64,000 nucleotides of DNA from Alloprevotella sp. Lung230 (GCF_014385435.1 NZ_JACSUD010000004.1:103291-167290), one strand, 5' to 3'. Shown: positions 19,716 to 31,145, counted from the stretch's first letter. Numbers and translations: made by a program. The notes: generated by a model not told the origin, from the sequence alone.

Positions 19716-19971
19716 TCAGCGCTTCGTACGCGCGCGCAACACACTACACTACATTCTTGCATTTTGCCTTCACTGCCTTCACCCATTTGTGTAAACCTCT
19801 CAAAATCAAGCATTTCGACAATCCGCCAAAACATGGTCAATGCTCCTCTCTTTGGTGAAGGCAATCTCCCTTTTGCCTTCACCCTTAACGCACTGCACCA
19901 CAGCGAGATAGACCTTGCGGTGAAGGAGTGAAGGCAAAAAACACAGACTATTGTAGGGTATACGCGCGCGA
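19632..19971 (+). repeat. Composite repeat element, copy 2 (full length, diverged)
   Basis: Same order as copy 3: type A array (19632-19715), left arm (about 19725-19793; TACGCGCGCG ... TTTTGCCTTCACTGCCTTCACC), central hairpin GGTGAAGGCA/TTGCCTTCACC (19854-19882) and right arm (19919-19971; GGTGAAGGAGTGAAGGCAAA ... GGTATACGCGCGCG). The interior between left arm and hairpin is unrelated to copies 1 and 3 and is longer. The right end lies only about 12 bp from the dnaA stop codon. No open frame of interest. Confidence 0.8.
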
Positions 19972-19982
19972 GGGCAACTCGC

Positions 19983-21329
19983 TTATTTTTTCTTGAGGGA
20001 GGCTTCGATCTCTTCGACTTCGCGGTGGAAGAGTTGGTCCTTGTTAAGGCGGAGTTCGATTTGGGTGCAGGCGTGGCTGACGGTGCTGTGGTCGCGTCCG
20101 CCGAGTTCGCGTCCGATTTGGGAGAGCGAGAGAGTGGTGTACTTGTTGGTGAGGTACATCGTGAGGTGGCGGGCCTGCACGTGCTTGCTCTTGCGGCTTT
20201 TGGCGGCGATTTCGGAGGGTTTGACCTTGTAGGTGTTGCAGATGGCGGCCACGATGTCGTCGAGGGTGAGTACCTTTTGCGCTTGGTTGACTACGCGGGC
20301 CACAACGCGGCGGGCGAGGTCGAGGTCGATGGCGCAGAAGTCGCGGAGGGAGAAGGCGATGAGGGAGTTGACGGTGCCTTGGATTTCACGCACGCTGTCG
20401 GAGACGTTTTCGGCGATGTACTGCGTCACCTCTTCGGAGAAAACGATATTTTCACGGCGGAGTTTGGCTTCGAGGATGTCGCGGCGGAGGCGTAGGTCGG
20501 GGCGTTCGAGCTCGGTGATGCCGCCCCATTTGAGGCGGGTGAGCATGCGCTCTTCGATGCCTTTGAACTCGGCGGGGGCGCGGTCGCAGGTGATGAGGAT
20601 TTTGCGCTTGTTGGCCTGGAGGTGGTTGAAAATGTGGAAGAAGGCGTTTTGTGTCTTTTCACCCGTAATCTCCTGGAAGTCGTCGATGATGAGGACGTGG
20701 ATGCTCTGGTAGAAGTAGATAAAGTCGTTGGTGTTGTTGCGTGCGTCGGTGTATTGGGTCTGAAACTGGCGTGCCGAGACGAAGAGGATGCGCCAGTCGG
20801 GGTGGCGCTCGGCGAGGGCGAGGCCGATGGCGTTGACGAGGTGGGTTTTGCCCACACCGGAGGGTCCGTAGAGGAAGAAGGGATTGAAGAGTTGCTGCTC
20901 GGGATGGTCGACGATGGACTTGCCCATGGCCAGCGCCACGCGGTTGCTCATGCCTTCGCAGAAGTTTTCGAAGGTATAGTCGGGGTTGAGGTAGGACTTG
21001 AGGGGAGCGGGGGCGCTTTGCCGCTGGGGGGTGTAGGGCGTGCCTTTGCCCACGGCAGCGATGCCGGCGCGTGCATTGGGATTTTCATCCTTGGGCAGCA
21101 CCCAGCGCACTTTGGCCTCCTGACCGAAGTGCTGATAGATGGCTTCGGTCAAGGGTTGGCGTATCTCCTTGACCATGACATCGGCAAAGACCTGCCCGGG
21201 CACTCCGATGGCGAGAAGATTGTTGTCAAAGGAGTCGAAACGCAGTTGCTGCACCCACGTGGCGTAGAGTTCGGGGGTGAGCGTTTGTTGCAGTTGTTGC
21301 AGGAGGGCGTTCCATTGTGGGTTCATCAT
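19983..21329 (-). CDS. dnaA: Chromosomal replication initiator DnaA
   Basis: 448-residue AAA+ initiator that binds DnaA boxes and unwinds oriC. Domain I (1-75), a linker, the AAA+ domain with Walker A GPSGVGKT at 155-162 and Walker B VLIIDDFQ, and the C-terminal DNA-binding domain with the DnaA signature GGRDHSTVSHACTQI near residue 415. The start may be M1 (21329) or M2 (21326). No convincing DnaA boxes (TTATNCACA) are seen in the flanks, so oriC is not assigned here. The leader contains a strong hairpin. A repeat element abuts the 3' end. Confidence 0.97.
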   Translation of the reverse strand: MMNPQWNALLQQLQQTLTPELYATWVQQLRFDSFDNNLLAIGVPGQVFADVMVKEIRQPLTEAIYQHFGQEAKVRWVLPKDENPNARAGIAAVGKGTPYTPQRQSAPAPLKSYLNPDYTFENFCEGMSNRVALAMGKSIVDHPEQQLFNPFFLYGPSGVGKTHLVNAIGLALAERHPDWRILFVSARQFQTQYTDARNNTNDFIYFYQSIHVLIIDDFQEITGEKTQNAFFHIFNHLQANKRKILITCDRAPAEFKGIEERMLTRLKWGGITELERPDLRLRRDILEAKLRRENIVFSEEVTQYIAENVSDSVREIQGTVNSLIAFSLRDFCAIDLDLARRVVARVVNQAQKVLTLDDIVAAICNTYKVKPSEIAAKSRKSKHVQARHLTMYLTNKYTTLSLSQIGRELGGRDHSTVSHACTQIELRLNKDQLFHREVEEIEASLKKK

Positions 21330-21359
21330 GGGGCGGAGGTGGGTTAGGGGATGAGGCCA

Positions 21360-21395
21360 ATAAGAAGTCCTCCGTGGACGTGGAGGACTTCTTAT
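21360..21395. promoter_or_regulatory. Strong stem-loop in the dnaA leader
   Basis: ATAAGAAGTCCTCC (21360-21373) pairs perfectly with GGAGGACTTCTTAT (21382-21395) across an 8-base loop. It lies between the likely dnaA promoter and start codon, about 31 bp before the ATG. No U tract follows on the minus strand, so it is a poor intrinsic terminator for the upstream beta-galactosidase gene and more likely an mRNA 5' structure. Confidence 0.6.
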
Positions 21396-21407
21396 GTTTG
21401 TTCAAGG

Positions 21408-21438
21408 CAAAGGTACGAAATCTTTGCTAATTGGGAAA
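21408..21438 (-). promoter_or_regulatory. Likely dnaA promoter
   Basis: Minus-strand TTTC (21438-21435), 19 bp, TACCTTTG (21415-21408). The -7 element is perfect; -33 has one mismatch. Confidence 0.55.
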
Positions 21439-21477
21439 GGTTTTCGGAGCGAAATACCTACTTTTTTATGGTGCGTT

Positions 21478-25312
<3,835 letters not shown>

Positions 25313-25478
25313 GTTTTTCCTTAACACAACCCCTGCAATATCAATCGCACGTGGATGCTGGGAGTGTCCTCATCAGAGGGTTGCTCTATTTCGCCCCTGT
25401 TGCTATTGGACCTCGGAGGAGTGGGAGGAAAACACATCCCGATAGCCCCGTCCGCAAGCATTCTCCCTCTCAAAAAAA

Positions 25479-25541
25479 CTCAGAGGTAGTTGGATCTACC
25501 TCTGAGCTGCGTAAAACTACCTCTGAGGTAGAATCGACTAC
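25479..25541. repeat. 21-bp palindromic tandem array, type A (3 units)
   Basis: Units 25479-25499, 25500-25520 and 25521-25541, containing CTCAGAGGTAG and CTACCTCTGAG half-sites and a full CTACCTCTGAGGTAG palindrome (25517-25531). The block is the exact reverse complement of 11632-11694. Confidence 0.85.
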
Positions 25542-25855
25542 TTGTGCCGTATAAAAAAAGGACCGAGAAGGGAGTGTCGATGGGAAGAACCCTCCTCGAT
25601 CGTACATATCCCCCGGCCGACCTCCTCACCTGCTCCTCACGCGCGCACGCACGCGTACGCACTACACTATAAAGTCGTGTTTTTGCCTTCACTGCCTTCA
25701 CCGTCTTACTTAAACTCAAGAAGTGAGAAGGGGACGGTGAAGGCAAAATTGCCATTTGCCTTCACCCATAAACAAGAGATTATCAGTGCATTAGCAACGA
25801 GGTGAAGGCAGTGAAGGCAAAAAACACGCACTATATAGTGTATACGCGCGCGAGA
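25479..25855 (+). repeat. Composite repeat element, copy 3 (full length)
   Basis: Order from left: type A array (25479-25541); a conserved spacer containing GAGTGTCGATGGGAAG (about 25542-25635); left arm (25640-25701) from GCGCGCACGCACGCGTACGC through GTGTTTTTGCCTTCACTGCC; central hairpin GGTGAAGGCAAAA/TTTGCCTTCACC (about 25737-25768); right arm (25801-25853) GGTGAAGGCAGTGAAGGCAA to TATACGCGCGCG. It is the closest relative of copy 1, in inverted orientation. It forms the left border of the AT-rich bacteriocin island. Confidence 0.85.
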
Positions 25856-25930
25856 GCAGAGCGCCCTCAATAGCCTTGCAGTACTCCAAAGAAACCTGTA
25901 AAAATAAAATTCAAAAAAAAGACATTTTAT

Positions 25931-25961
25931 TTTGTTATCCCAGAAACAATATCTATATTTG
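25931..25961 (+). promoter_or_regulatory. Promoter of the fulvocin-like operon
   Basis: TTTG (25931-25934), 19 bp, TATATTTG (25954-25961): an exact consensus promoter 57 bp before the first gene of the operon. It rules out the ATG at 25932 as a start. Confidence 0.8.
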
Positions 25962-26018
25962 CCATCACAAAAGATCATTAGTACTTTAATGGTTTTCATT
26001 ATCTTAAATATTGAAAAT

Positions 26019-26642
26019 ATGAAATCTGCACATGTATTTTCTATAAAGTTCTTAGGATTTGTTTTTATCTTATCTGGAGTACTTAAATCTTTTCATATTG
26101 CTGCATTTTCTATTGAATTAGCAGAATATGGGGAATTTTTATTAGGTATATGGGTCATTCTTCATAATAATTTGATAGCGATATTATTATGTAGTATTGA
26201 AATACTACTAGGTATCTATGCCTTCTTTTCATACCAAAAATCTCTTCCGTCGTTATGTGTTTTCATTCTCTCTGTATTGTTTTTACTTCTTACGGGAATA
26301 AACTATTTATACTTGCCACCAAATGAACGCATTAATAATTGCGGATGTTTTGGAGAGCTTATTGTACTTACCCCTAAATACTCTTTCTATAAAAGCATTC
26401 TTTTGATGGGGATATCTGTAATATCTCTAAAAAATATCCATAGCCCTCCTTCCGAGTCCTTTTTATTGAATAGATATTTATTTTACACTTTTATTCTCTG
26501 TCTTATACCACCAATTTACTCCTTCTATTTTTATGATATCATGCGTAATTCTCTTTACACTTTTCTGTTTATAATGTTAATCACCTTTATCCTTGGAATC
26601 TCTTATAGACTTGTAAACTTACGCACCTCCAACTTTAATTAA
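26019..26642 (+). CDS. MauE/DoxX-like redox-associated membrane protein
   Basis: 207 residues from ATG 26019 (MKSAHVFSIKFLGFVFILSG); ATG 25989 is a possible alternative. Five or six membrane helices are seen. After the third hydrophobic block the sequence NNCGCFGEL (Cys108 and Cys110) is the redox motif typical of MauE-type proteins, which are needed for disulfide maturation of cysteine-rich exported proteins (methylamine dehydrogenase in the founding case). Here it heads an operon containing a cysteine-rich bacteriocin-like precursor, so a role in oxidising that product is a reasonable inference. Base composition is strikingly AT-rich compared with surrounding genes, suggesting acquisition. 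The next gene starts after 6 bp. Confidence 0.75.
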   Translation: MKSAHVFSIKFLGFVFILSGVLKSFHIAAFSIELAEYGEFLLGIWVILHNNLIAILLCSIEILLGIYAFFSYQKSLPSLCVFILSVLFLLLTGINYLYLPPNERINNCGCFGELIVLTPKYSFYKSILLMGISVISLKNIHSPPSESFLLNRYLFYTFILCLIPPIYSFYFYDIMRNSLYTFLFIMLITFILGISYRLVNLRTSNFN

Positions 26643-26648
26643 GAGAAG

Positions 26649-27056
26649 ATGAAATATAGTTATCACGTTTTTAAGCAATACTACGTATGGGTATTATTCC
26701 CAATTCTTCTTGCTTTCTTCACCTCCTCATGCAAAGGAGATAATAACGCGATTATAGTAGACCATAAAAAGTTAGATTTACATAGTTTTTCTACAAAAGA
26801 TCGGGATTCTATTGCCTACACATTTACCTTAACCAATAATTCCGAAAAAGAAATTGCGATTAACGATATTGATGTATCTTGTAGTTGTGTTGCCGTTCAT
26901 ACTAATCCGAGTACTATTGCACCACATTCCAGTATAAGCATCAATGGGAAAATTGGAACAGAGTCATTACAAGGGAAATTTAGAAAATCAATCTATATAA
27001 ACTATGCAAATAATGAAATCCTTATTCTAAAAATTATAGGAAAAGCTCTGCCTTAA
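26649..27056 (+). CDS. DUF1573-family lipoprotein
   Basis: 135 residues with a lipoprotein signal ending FFTSSC (Cys28), so membrane-anchored on the outer face of the inner membrane or in the outer membrane. The mature part carries the DUF1573 pattern: FTLTNNSEKEI, then SCSCVAVHTNPSTIAPHSS with Cys78 and Cys80, an immunoglobulin-like fold. Such proteins often accompany MauE-like genes and small exported peptides in Bacteroidota, but their function is not established. AT-rich; overlaps nothing; the bacteriocin-like gene follows after 56 bp. Confidence 0.8.
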   Translation: MKYSYHVFKQYYVWVLFPILLAFFTSSCKGDNNAIIVDHKKLDLHSFSTKDRDSIAYTFTLTNNSEKEIAINDIDVSCSCVAVHTNPSTIAPHSSISINGKIGTESLQGKFRKSIYINYANNEILILKIIGKALP

Positions 27057-27112
27057 GGTAGGTATTTCATAACGTCATCTATACAAAATGTTTAATCCTA
27101 AAAAGTATTTCT

Positions 27113-27796
27113 ATGATTCGTAATCTTCTTATCATCCTCTCGTTAGGACTATTTTTATTCTCTTGTTCAGAAGAGCAAGAGGTCGTATATAGCTGCGACC
27201 AAAAAGAAAATGCATGGGTGAAACAACATCTAAATGAAATAAGAAAAATGAGTCGAACTAATTGGCTGTCATTACCTGCTAATCTTGAGATTCCTGTATT
27301 TCGTGCTTTTTCTCAAAAACAAAAACTCCAGGTTTGGAATGAAAAGCTTAATGAAACTACTGAGATATTAAGGAACTCAGCTGAAATTTCGCATATCAAT
27401 AAGGTTAAGCAATTTATTAACGACAATCCTTATTTATTCGATGGTGATAAACTATCAGAATCTGAGGAAGAGAAAATTGAGAAGTTTTTCTATAGTTGGG
27501 CAAAAGAAGGTGAAAAACGATTCAACTGGAATAAGTCCACTATATATTCTATTGTTGGTACTTGTCGTCCAATTACCAATCAGAAAAATAGAGGTATAAA
27601 ACTACTTAGTACGGTGCCTCGTGTTGATTTTATTAACCCAGGGCTTAATTACAAGTGCAATTGCCATAAAAAATGCTTAATAGCATGTTTCCCTGAGACT
27701 GTATTTTGCGAATCAGATCCAGATTGTGAAGAGACAAATAAAGGATGTGGATGGGTATTTGCTCAAGAGTGTGATGGGCGCTGCGATGGCTTATAA
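27113..27796 (+). CDS. Fulvocin C-related bacteriocin precursor (lipoprotein)
   Basis: 227 residues. A lipoprotein signal ends LFLFSC (Cys18). Residues ~30-175 form a helical, charged region. The last 46 residues hold nine cysteines (182, 184, 188, 192, 199, 205, 212, 220, 224). The arrangement CxC ... FC ... C ... GCGWV ... C...C-G recalls mature fulvocin C of Myxococcus fulvus, a ~45-residue peptide with eight cysteines, and the NCBI family of bacteriocin fulvocin C-related proteins. I infer a secreted precursor whose C-terminal domain is disulfide-linked, perhaps by the MauE-like protein, and released by a protease. No leader double-glycine site is seen. Antibacterial activity is not shown by the sequence. 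Confidence 0.75.
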   Translation: MIRNLLIILSLGLFLFSCSEEQEVVYSCDQKENAWVKQHLNEIRKMSRTNWLSLPANLEIPVFRAFSQKQKLQVWNEKLNETTEILRNSAEISHINKVKQFINDNPYLFDGDKLSESEEEKIEKFFYSWAKEGEKRFNWNKSTIYSIVGTCRPITNQKNRGIKLLSTVPRVDFINPGLNYKCNCHKKCLIACFPETVFCESDPDCEETNKGCGWVFAQECDGRCDGL

Positions 27797-27820
27797 TTCC
27801 CAAACTATAAAATATTTATT

Positions 27821-28252
27821 ATGAAACAGATTTCTTCTCGCACCGCCTTTTGGCTGATCACAGGGATGGGATTTCTCCTCTTTGCCAGTACCTGGTGGTT
27901 TATGGCTTTCTCAGGTACTACCGCCACTTGGGTACAATCCGTATGTTTCTTTGCATTGGCTCATTTCTGTGCAGCTCGCTATCGCGACCAACTTTCATTA
28001 GGTATGATTGGGTTGGCACTGATTTTAGGACGCTTACTTCTTGAGCTTCCAGTACGTATTATGGATATTCGAAGCGGTTTCGCAACTCTTATCGTGACGT
28101 TCATTTGTATTCTCAGTATTATCTTAGGCATCTTGTGCTACAAGGAGAAACGCCCCATTGTCTATGCACTCTCCATCGTTATAGGCGTTGTATTGAACAC
28201 TTTTGTTTTGCAGCAATGGGCTGCTATTTATTCTCCTAACGATCCATTCTAA
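27821..28252 (+). CDS. Small four-helix membrane protein, candidate immunity protein
   Basis: 143 residues with four hydrophobic segments (about 8-30, 37-52, 58-76, 86-136) and short loops; no known domain recognised. It starts 24 bp after the fulvocin-like gene and before the single operon terminator (28274-28316), the position where bacteriocin immunity genes usually lie. Base composition is intermediate between the island and the core genome. Alternative: a transport or processing accessory. The immunity role is inference from position, size and membrane topology only. Confidence 0.55.
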   Translation: MKQISSRTAFWLITGMGFLLFASTWWFMAFSGTTATWVQSVCFFALAHFCAARYRDQLSLGMIGLALILGRLLLELPVRIMDIRSGFATLIVTFICILSIILGILCYKEKRPIVYALSIVIGVVLNTFVLQQWAAIYSPNDPF

Positions 28253-28273
28253 AAAGGATTGAACAAACAATTT

Positions 28274-28316
28274 GCGCGAACTCATTCTTTTCTAAAAGAG
28301 CGAGTTCGCGCTTTTT
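28274..28316 (+). terminator. Intrinsic terminator of the fulvocin-like operon
   Basis: GCGCGAACTC (28274-28283) pairs with GAGTTCGCGC (28302-28311), extended by ATTC/GAGC-like bases, followed by TTTTT (28312-28316). Confidence 0.9.
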
Positions 28317-28420
28317 ATACAGTTATAACATTTATCAAGAAGAGCACTTCTATAGTGAAGTTTTTCCTATGTGAAATCCTTCATACATAATCTTCTCTAT
28401 CTCTGCAACGTCTCTCCGTT

Positions 28421-28473
28421 GGTGAAGGATTGAAGGCAAAAAACACCTACTATAATAGTGTATACGCGCGCGA
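28421..28473 (+). repeat. Composite repeat element, copy 4 (right arm only)
   Basis: GGTGAAGGATTGAAGGCAAA then AAACACCTACTATAATAGTG and TATACGCGCGCG: a right arm without array, left arm or clear hairpin. It has the same orientation as the right arm of copy 3 (25801-25853), so the two lie as direct repeats on either side of the fulvocin-like operon. It abuts the 3' end of the lipoprotein gene at 28506. Confidence 0.8.
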
Positions 28474-28505
28474 GGGCAACCCGTGGAGCGCTGTCCCCGA
28501 TTGCC

Positions 28506-29171
28506 TCAGCGGGCAGTGCGGATGCTGAACTCCTGCATGACCAAAGGACGGCCGGCGGCATCGGACACCAAGATGGAGAAACCAACCACGCGGTCTTTCA
28601 GGCGGCGCTGCGCCACGACGGCTGCCTTGTAGCGCATGCCCTGACCAGGATAGAGGTCGCCGATGATGGCGGTGGGGGAGATGGCGATGCGCTTCTCGTT
28701 GCAGCCCACCACGGGAGCGACATTGAGCACGGCTTGCGTGCCGCGATTGTAGATGTCGCAGGTGATGTAGGCCCGTTCGCCTGACTCCAGGACGTGGTTG
28801 TTGTTGGCATCGGCAAAGACGATGTTTTCGATGGAGAGTTGTCCGGCCGTGGCAGAATAGTTCCTCGTTTCGTCATAGCGGCCGTAGGAGGGTTCGATCG
28901 GCTGTGCGGAGCGATACGAGTTTTCGGCCGCTTCGCGTCGGCGGTTGGCAGCGGCTTCGGCACTGGCGGCCCCCACCACACCGCCCACAGCGCCACCGAT
29001 GAGTGTACCGGCATCGGCACCACGATAGCCACCCACGATGCTGCCGATGGTGGAACCAAACATGGCGCCGAGCGACATGCCCGTGGTGGTGCGGCTGAAA
29101 CTGTCGTAAGAACCGCAACTCGTCAGGCCGATCAGGGCGGCCAGTGTGAGGAGAAGGAGAGATTTGTGCAT
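28506..29171 (-). CDS. Glycine-zipper lipoprotein
   Basis: 221 residues from ATG 29171. Lipobox LTSC with Cys19. Residues ~30-75 form a glycine-zipper-like segment (MFGSTIGSIVGG, GGAVGGVVGAASAEAAANRR), followed by a C-terminal immunoglobulin-like domain with FADANNNHVLESGERAYITC and an end reading RRLKDRVVGFSILVSDAAGR. Probably an envelope-associated lipoprotein of unknown function. The last 136 bp were duplicated to 11166-11301 together with an adjacent repeat arm. It lies 137 bp downstream of the coiled-coil lipoprotein gene in the same direction. Confidence 0.75.
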   Translation of the reverse strand: MHKSLLLLTLAALIGLTSCGSYDSFSRTTTGMSLGAMFGSTIGSIVGGYRGADAGTLIGGAVGGVVGAASAEAAANRRREAAENSYRSAQPIEPSYGRYDETRNYSATAGQLSIENIVFADANNNHVLESGERAYITCDIYNRGTQAVLNVAPVVGCNEKRIAISPTAIIGDLYPGQGMRYKAAVVAQRRLKDRVVGFSILVSDAAGRPLVMQEFSIRTAR

Positions 29172-29308
29172 AGGGAATGATTTTGGGGTGGGAAGCAAGC
29201 CCCTCTTCATGCTCCGCGTGAGGGAGGCTTTGCTTTGCAAAAGTCCCACTCCCCCCAAGGTGGAGGAATGGGACTCGCAACATAGTTTTTGTCAGTAATT
29301 GAAGGGGC

Positions 29309-30181
29309 TTACTTGACCGTGATGACCAGATATTTGCTCACGCTCCAGAAGCGGGTGGGGTCGGTGATGCGGAGGGTGTACTGCCCTTTGGCATCCTTGT
29401 CGAGCGAATAGCTGTCGGAGGGGTGAGTGGTCATCAGGCGTGCGCTCTTGGAGTAGAGGTGGATGACCTTGTCGACGCGAATGTCGATTTTGGTGAAGTA
29501 GTCCTTGTTGAAGTTGCCATTCTGCAACACCTCGCCATGAGAGAGGATGTTCTGGTCTTTGAGTTCGCGCTTGGTGCCAAACACGTAGTAGGCCGTGTTG
29601 AGTTCTTTGTCTTGCGAAGCCACGGTGCGCGCCTTGGTCTCGTTCTGTACGGCCAGTTCGTTGACGTTGCCTTTGAGGTTGGTGATTTGCTCGCCCTGTT
29701 CGGCAATCTTGATGTCCTTTTCGGCGAGTTGTGCGCGAAGGGTCTCCATCTGCTTGGTGAGGTCATCGAGCTGGGCGGTGAGGGAGGCGATGGTGGCTTC
29801 CATCGTCTTGCGGAGGGCAGAGTTGCTCGATTTCGACTCCTTGACCTGTTGGCGCAGGTTGGCAATCAGTTCTTGATTGAGGCGCATGGTGTGCTGGATG
29901 ACCTGCATATCTTCGATGATGGCGGCCTTCTGGTTTTGTTCGCCCTTCTGGCGCTCCACGCTGATGCGACCTTGGGCTTCGTTGATTTTGCGGAATCCGT
30001 CTTGGATTTCATTGAGGGTCGACACCATGTCGCTCAGTTCGCCTTCTTTCTGGCTGAGGATTTGTTGGAGCGAGTCGGCCGTGGTGATTTCGACGGCGTT
30101 TTCTTTTTCTTTCTTGGTTTCGCAGGAGGAAATCAAGCCCATGCCTACGGCGGCGATGAGGAGAAATGCGATTTTCTTCAT
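29309..30181 (-). CDS. Coiled-coil lipoprotein
   Basis: 290 residues. Lipobox LISSC (Cys20). Residues ~35-205 are a long alpha-helical coiled coil dense in Glu, Gln, Lys and Leu heptads (for example LRQQVKESKSSNSALRKTME and NLKGNVNELAVQNETKA). A C-terminal domain starts near AYYVFGTKRELKDQNILSHG and ends SVSKYLVITVK. The pattern is common in Bacteroidales lipoproteins of unknown function. No enzymatic motif. Probably anchored in the outer membrane. Upstream gene on the same strand is rsmI, 69 bp away. Confidence 0.75.
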   Translation of the reverse strand: MKKIAFLLIAAVGMGLISSCETKKEKENAVEITTADSLQQILSQKEGELSDMVSTLNEIQDGFRKINEAQGRISVERQKGEQNQKAAIIEDMQVIQHTMRLNQELIANLRQQVKESKSSNSALRKTMEATIASLTAQLDDLTKQMETLRAQLAEKDIKIAEQGEQITNLKGNVNELAVQNETKARTVASQDKELNTAYYVFGTKRELKDQNILSHGEVLQNGNFNKDYFTKIDIRVDKVIHLYSKSARLMTTHPSDSYSLDKDAKGQYTLRITDPTRFWSVSKYLVITVK

Positions 30182-30250
30182 AACGTCTGTTTTTTTTGAG
30201 AAGTAGCAATAAAGTTGAAAGTGGCTGATCTCATCAAGGCTTATCGAGAC

Positions 30251-31051
30251 TTATCGGTGCTTCTTGCTGCGCCGTTGCTGCGCCTTATCGATGAGGGCCG
30301 GGAGTGGTGCGTCAAGCGGTTGTCCTGTGATGGGGTCTACCGCTGCGTGGTTCGTTTTTTTCATCGTGGTGGGCAGTTCGGTATCTTCCGCTGCCCCTTC
30401 GACGATGAGGACAAATTCGCCGCGCGGTTCGATGGATTGAAAGTGGTGGAGCACTTCGGTCAGTGTGCCGCGAACGCTCTCTTCGTGGAGTTTGGAAATC
30501 TCACGGCAGGCAGAGCAGCGGCGGTCAGGTCCGAAGACTTCGGCCATCTGTTCAAGCGCTTTGACCATGCGGTGGGGACTTTCGTAGAAAATCATCGTAC
30601 GCGGTTCGGTGCGAAGGGCTTCGAGGCGCGACAATCGGCCCTTCTTCTGCGGCAGAAACCCCTCAAAGCAGAAGCGTTCGCAGGGCAGTCCGCTCACCAC
30701 GAGAGCCGGAACGAAAGCGGTGGCACCGGGCAGGCACTGCACCTCGACGCCACGCGCCACGGCAGCACGGACGAGCATGAATCCGGGGTCGGAGATGGCG
30801 GGTGTGCCGGCATCGCTGATGAGGGCCATCGTTTCGCCGGCAGCGAGACGTGCGGCAAAGGATTCGGCCGTCTGGTGCTCGTTGAACTTGTGGTGGCTCA
30901 CCAAGCGCGCCGCGATGTCGTAGTGTTTGAGGAGTTGTCCGCTCGTCCGGGTGTCTTCGGCCAGTACGACATCGACCTCTCGGAGGATGCGGAGGGCACG
31001 GAGGGTGATGTCTTCCAGATTGCCGACGGGCGTGGGGACGAGGTAGAGCAT
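30251..31051 (-). CDS. rsmI: 16S rRNA (cytidine1402-2'-O)-methyltransferase
   Basis: 266-residue SAM-dependent methyltransferase that 2'-O-methylates C1402 in the ribosomal P site. It begins MLYLVPTPVGNLEDITLRAL, the diagnostic RsmI start, with AEDTRTSGQLLKHY, ALISDAGTPAISDPG and CLPGATAFVPALVVSGLP. The C-terminal 35 residues (MKKTNHAAVDPITGQPLDAP onward) are an extension ending in a basic QQRRSKKHR tail. A consensus promoter lies 63 bp upstream. Confidence 0.95.
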   Translation of the reverse strand: MLYLVPTPVGNLEDITLRALRILREVDVVLAEDTRTSGQLLKHYDIAARLVSHHKFNEHQTAESFAARLAAGETMALISDAGTPAISDPGFMLVRAAVARGVEVQCLPGATAFVPALVVSGLPCERFCFEGFLPQKKGRLSRLEALRTEPRTMIFYESPHRMVKALEQMAEVFGPDRRCSACREISKLHEESVRGTLTEVLHHFQSIEPRGEFVLIVEGAAEDTELPTTMKKTNHAAVDPITGQPLDAPLPALIDKAQQRRSKKHR

Positions 31052-31113
31052 GGCGTTGAGATTGAGGGTGAAAAAGGGGTTGTGGTCGTGTCTGTTCCGC
31101 CCGATTATATCTG

Positions 31114-31145
31114 CAAAAGTAAGCCTTTCTTCCTATTGCAACAAA
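31114..31145 (-). promoter_or_regulatory. Promoter of rsmI
   Basis: Minus-strand TTTG (31145-31142), 20 bp, TACTTTTG (31121-31114). Confidence 0.75.

Noticed and set aside
25932..26018. Upstream ATG (25932) as the start of the MauE-like gene
   Set aside because: It lies inside the consensus promoter; ATG 26019, or possibly 25989, fits the protein and the transcript.
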